Origin: Crocinitomicaceae bacterium
Lineage (GTDB): Bacteria; Bacteroidota; Bacteroidia; Flavobacteriales_D; Crocinitomicaceae
Reading direction: 5' to 3'
DNA length: 8,197 bases
Assembly: GCA_027084145.1 (NCBI GenBank)
Contig: JALWLM010000020.1
Span: 1 to 8,197 of the forward strand
Shown: in pieces, positions 5,142-8,197 of the stretch
How the letters are laid out: every line of letters starts with the position of its first letter
Numbering within the stretch: position 1 is the first letter of the stretch
The notes under the pieces: model-generated
The model's input: only the letters and a program-made list of their open reading frames with translations
The model's database searches: none
What the model was told of the DNA's origin: nothing
Made by a program: the position numbers and the translations under genes

Positions 5142-7586
5142 GTGTTTACAAGAATTTTTTTCATACTCTTCCTTTTTTATTTCTCAAAAATATTTGGTCG
5201 CACTTACGAGATTAACAGGAGAGATGATAATGAGATTAAATTAGACGGTAACCTATCGGAAAAACAATGGGAAGGGTTACAAGTTGCTAGTGATTTTGTT
5301 GTTAACACTCCTGTTTTTGGTAATAAATCCCGTTTTAATACAAAAATTAAACTTTTCTATACAAATGAAGCTTTGTACATAGGAGGAGAACTCTTTGATC
5401 CTTCTCCCGATTCTATTAGCTATTCTCTTTCCAAAAGGGATGATTACGGAAATGCAGATTGGTTTGCCGTTGATATTGATCCTTACAATACGAAAACAAA
5501 CGGTTTTCGGTTTGCCTTAACTTCTACGGGCGTACAAATTGACGCTATTGCTTTTACATCTTATGAAGATTATTCTTGGAATGCCGTTTGGAAAAGTGCT
5601 GTTAAAAAAACATCCTTTGGTTGGTCTTTTGAGATTAAGATCCCTTATTCCGCAATTCGTTTTCCCAATTTAAGAAAACAAATATGGAGGGTGAATTTTT
5701 ATCGGGGAGTACGAAGAATAAGAGAAACATCATCGTGGAACCCTGTTAATCCGGACATATTTGGAAAACTAACACAAACCGGAGAAATAATTGGCATAGA
5801 AAATATAAAATCTCCTTTTCGCTTATCATTCACTCCTTATGCTACCTCATATATCGAAAACACTTACAGTTCTATTGATCAAAAACAAGTTTGGAGGAGA
5901 CGTTTCACAGGAGGAATGGACGTCAAGTGGGGAATCAATGATGCTTTTACTCTAGACATGACTCTAATCCCTGATTTCGGACAAACACAATCGGATAATC
6001 AAGTACTAAATCTTGGTCCTTTTGAACAATATTATCGGGAAAATCGTCCTTTCTTCTTGGAAGGAATGGATTTGTTTGGAATCGCGGGAGTATTCTATAC
6101 TCGACGCATTGGAGGTCGTCCCATTCATCAAATTGAAGTTTTTTCTCAAATAAAGGATTCTTCGGAAAAAGTAATTAAAAACCCTAATCAAAATCAACTT
6201 TTGAATGCCAGCAAAATTTCAGGAAGGACAAACTCAGGTCTGGGAATAGGTCTATTCAATGCGATAGAAAACAAAACTTTTGCTGTTATCAAGGATTCCC
6301 TAGGAAAGGAACGGCTTTATCAAACTAATCCGCTAACAAATTATAATGTTTTTATATTATCTCAAAATCTTCCTAACAATAGTACCATTTCTTTTGTTAA
6401 TACCAATGTTTTAAGACCACAAGGAGAACGGTCTGCAAATGTATCTGTAGGTGAAGCTTCTCTTTATACAAAAAATCGAAATTATAAAATTTATTCTAAA
6501 ATAAACATCTCTTCCATTGTTGAAAATAATGAGATAGAATTTGGGCACTTAGGTAATGTTGAAATAGAAAAAGTTTCCGGAACTTGGAGATATAAATTCA
6601 ATTATTCAGAAACAAGTGATCGTTATGACCATAATGATTTAGGCTTCATGTATCGAAATGATTCCAGATCATATCGTGCAAACATTAGATGGAACTACAA
6701 TAAAATATCTAATTTATTTTATAAACAATCTGCAGGTCTATTCCTTAATTACAATTCTATTTATCATTCCAACGACTACACAAAAGCATCTCTTCATGTA
6801 AGATATGGAGGTTTATTAAAAAACCAAACTTATACGGCGGTAAGTTTAAATGCTATTCCTTTTGGTTCTGTTGATTACTTTGAAGCTCGTGTTCCCGGCA
6901 AAAAGATAAACTATGGGAAAAAATATAATTTTTCTTACTTTTTCTCAACAGATTACAGTAAACGTTTCGCTTTAGATATGGATTTAGCGCTGTCAAAATT
7001 TTTAAAAGAACAACAAGTCCATTATAGTATTAACATCGAACCCAGATTCAGAGTTTCTGACAATTTCTTTTTAATTTTTGAAAATTACATTCTAAAATTA
7101 AACGGAGACTACGGATTTGTACAATATAACCATCCTTCATTTCCTTATGAAGTATTAATTGGGACACGGGATAGAATCAACGTTGAAAATGTATTGTCTT
7201 CAGAATTTCTATTTACCAATAGAATGGGAGTTAATCTTCGATTAAGACATTACTGGTCTCAAGTAAAATATAAGTATATTTCTGTTTTAGAAGAAACCGG
7301 AAACATTAGTGCAATAAATGTAGTCGTTTTAGATCCTTCGAGTTATAATACTTCTTTTGATGCTTTTAGTATAGACCTTGTATATCAATGGTTCTTTTTA
7401 CCCGGGAGCGAGCTCAATATTGTTTATAAAAACAACATTATTACTAGTGATAATTTATTAAACGAGCATTATTTTGAAACTTTTTCAACCCTTTTTGATG
7501 AACCGCAAAATTCATCATTATCAATGAGAATCCTTTTTTATATTGACGTTCTTTATTTTAGAAAAAAACACAAGACACTAGGATAA
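5142..7586 (+). CDS. CBM9-like/DUF5916 outer-membrane protein
   Basis: This exported protein has 814 residues from the GTG at 5142. It opens with a signal peptide (FTRIFFILFLFYF then a polar region near GRTYEI). Next is a domain resembling family 9 carbohydrate-binding modules: KLDGNLSEKQWE (about 33-44), LYIGGELFDPSP (about 78-89), DWFAVDIDP (106-114), FRFALTSTGVQIDA (122-135), and WKSAVK..GWSFEIKIPYSAIRF (150-174). The remaining 600 residues match the DUF5916 region, with IPDFGQTQSDN (276-286) and YYRENRPFFLEGMDLF (297-312), followed by many aromatic-rich amphipathic strands ending in a barrel-like C-terminus. The likely place is the outer membrane with the sugar-binding-like domain exposed or periplasmic; the ligand is unknown. 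A TTG at 5127 would add five residues but overlaps the likely promoter box, so GTG is preferred. No other in-frame start codon lies between that TTG and the upstream TGA at 5079. The gene converges with its right neighbour, with 2 nt between stops. Confidence 0.88.
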   Translation: MFTRIFFILFLFYFSKIFGRTYEINRRDDNEIKLDGNLSEKQWEGLQVASDFVVNTPVFGNKSRFNTKIKLFYTNEALYIGGELFDPSPDSISYSLSKRDDYGNADWFAVDIDPYNTKTNGFRFALTSTGVQIDAIAFTSYEDYSWNAVWKSAVKKTSFGWSFEIKIPYSAIRFPNLRKQIWRVNFYRGVRRIRETSSWNPVNPDIFGKLTQTGEIIGIENIKSPFRLSFTPYATSYIENTYSSIDQKQVWRRRFTGGMDVKWGINDAFTLDMTLIPDFGQTQSDNQVLNLGPFEQYYRENRPFFLEGMDLFGIAGVFYTRRIGGRPIHQIEVFSQIKDSSEKVIKNPNQNQLLNASKISGRTNSGLGIGLFNAIENKTFAVIKDSLGKERLYQTNPLTNYNVFILSQNLPNNSTISFVNTNVLRPQGERSANVSVGEASLYTKNRNYKIYSKINISSIVENNEIEFGHLGNVEIEKVSGTWRYKFNYSETSDRYDHNDLGFMYRNDSRSYRANIRWNYNKISNLFYKQSAGLFLNYNSIYHSNDYTKASLHVRYGGLLKNQTYTAVSLNAIPFGSVDYFEARVPGKKINYGKKYNFSYFFSTDYSKRFALDMDLALSKFLKEQQVHYSINIEPRFRVSDNFFLIFENYILKLNGDYGFVQYNHPSFPYEVLIGTRDRINVENVLSSEFLFTNRMGVNLRLRHYWSQVKYKYISVLEETGNISAINVVVLDPSSYNTSFDAFSIDLVYQWFFLPGSELNIVYKNNIITSDNLLNEHYFETFSTLFDEPQNSSLSMRILFYIDVLYFRKKHKTLG

Positions 7587-7609
7587 AACTATTGCTTTTT
7601 TAGTTTTCC
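7581..7609. terminator. Weak hairpin covering both stop codons of a convergent gene pair
   Basis: AAAACTA (7585-7591) is the exact reverse complement of TAGTTTT (7601-7607), with a 9-nt T-rich loop between them. Outside, GG (7581-7582) can pair with CC (7608-7609) across a two-base bulge. The stem contains the end of the TAA of the plus gene and the whole TAG of the minus gene. It could act as a bidirectional terminator for the two facing genes, but it is AT-rich and no separate U tract follows on either strand. Confidence 0.25.
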
Positions 7610-8197
7610 GGACTTCCAGTCTTTAATGAGTTTTGCCCAAGCATACGGATTAAGTAAATTGTTTACAGGAAGTTGGTTTCGCGTGTATAATTTCGTATAA
7701 TATTGATTCCTTGCTATTTGACTGCTATAATTGGCGTCTATCTCTAAGCGAGCAGCAATAAAAGCAAGACTTTCTCCCGATAATTGCCGCTGGGCACGAC
7801 GAAGAGCATCATCATAAGGATCCATTTCTATAAATGCTCTGGCAAAATCTTCTTTCGATGGCCAAGGATAAACATCCACTTGCGGAAGATTTAATGTATC
7901 TGTTTGTAATAGATGAATGATTGAATATCGAAGGTCTTGTAATGAATCAGGAACAACAAAAGTTGATCTTTTATATCCATATGCTGAAAAAAATATCGTA
8001 TCACCAGGTTTAACTACTAATGTAAAAAATCCATCATAATCAGAAATCACACCTCTGCGAAGCGTTTTGTCAAAAACCGTAACAAAAGGAACAGGCTTCA
8101 TTTCTATATCTTCAATAACGATTCCTGAGAGTTGCACCCAATTTTCTTCCTTTTCTTGAGATAAAAGAATCGGAAAAAAGCCTATCAATAAAAAAAG
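7589..8197 (-). CDS. Secreted protein with carboxypeptidase-regulatory-like domain (N-terminus cut by window edge)
   Basis: Reading continues in frame through the right edge, giving 202 visible residues and no certain start. The visible beginning (LFLLIGFFPILLSQ) is the hydrophobic core and end of a signal peptide, so only a few N-terminal codons should be missing. The TTG at 8188 lies inside that core and is unlikely to be the start. Visible residues about 20-95 form a CarboxypepD_reg-like beta-sandwich: LSGIVIEDIEMKPVPFVTV, then GVISDYDGFFTLVVKPGDTI and FSAYGYK. TonB-dependent receptors carry this module as an N-terminal extension, but no plug or barrel follows here. The last 100 residues are a charged helical region (VDVYPWPSKEDFARAF, DDALRRAQRQL) ending in a basic tail (KLKKQ). 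This layout is common among small uncharacterised periplasmic proteins of Bacteroidota. The role is unknown. The gene converges with the DUF5916 gene, with a 2-nt gap. Confidence 0.8.
   Translation of the reverse strand, partial: LFLLIGFFPILLSQEKEENWVQLSGIVIEDIEMKPVPFVTVFDKTLRRGVISDYDGFFTLVVKPGDTIFFSAYGYKRSTFVVPDSLQDLRYSIIHLLQTDTLNLPQVDVYPWPSKEDFARAFIEMDPYDDALRRAQRQLSGESLAFIAARLEIDANYSSQIARNQYYTKLYTRNQLPVNNLLNPYAWAKLIKDWKSGKLKKQ

Noticed and set aside
6006..6197. 63-codon minus-strand open frame inside the DUF5916 gene
   Set aside because: It is antisense to the conserved YYRENRPFFLEG region of a clear gene and has no recognisable protein features.
8186..8188. TTG as the start codon of the last gene
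   Set aside because: It falls in the middle of a signal-peptide hydrophobic core and the frame stays open to the window edge, so the true start is outside the window.
1..8197. Mobile element, CRISPR array, tRNA/rRNA, riboswitch or defence system
   Set aside because: Read on both strands, I see no transposase or integrase, no regularly spaced repeats, no cloverleaf or rRNA-like segment, and no structured leader; the intergenic regions are short and AT-rich.

Overview
The window looks like chromosomal DNA from a low-GC (roughly one third G+C by eye) member of the Bacteroidota. Three things support this. It carries four cell-envelope families typical of that phylum: a DUF6089-type barrel, a DUF5117/DUF5118-type metzincin protease, a CBM9-like/DUF5916 barrel protein and a protein with a carboxypeptidase-regulatory-like domain. 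There are exact matches to the Bacteroidota -7 promoter box TAnnTTTG next to three gene starts. Strong Shine-Dalgarno sequences are largely absent. I cannot name the genus from the sequence alone.

Layout. The left edge holds the first codons of gcvH (glycine cleavage H protein) on the minus strand. It diverges from prfB (release factor 2; 160-1257, plus), which is followed after 21 nt by an ArsC-family reductase (1279-1626, plus); the two are probably co-transcribed. Next comes a secreted DUF6089-like barrel protein (1696-2508, plus). It converges, with a 5-nt gap, on a large secreted zinc metalloprotease (2514-5006, minus). A divergent intergenic region of about 135 nt (5007-5141) separates the protease from the CBM9-like/DUF5916 protein (plus, to 7586). 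That gene converges, with a 2-nt gap, on a small secreted protein with a carboxypeptidase-regulatory-like domain (7589 to the right edge, minus), whose N-terminus is cut by the window.

Functionally, the left part is housekeeping (translation termination, one-carbon metabolism, a thiol reductase). The right 6.5 kb is a run of four exported or outer-membrane proteins of poorly understood function, in alternating orientation and therefore not one operon. I found no mobile element, CRISPR array, tRNA, rRNA or obvious defence system. No gene-free stretch exceeds 300 nt.

The points most worth a second look are modest: a continuous prfB reading frame that keeps the codons flanking the usual programmed-frameshift site but lacks the in-frame UGA; promoter boxes so close to start codons that transcripts would be leaderless or nearly so; and a DUF5916 start codon that should move downstream, because the longest-ORF TTG lies inside the likely promoter box.
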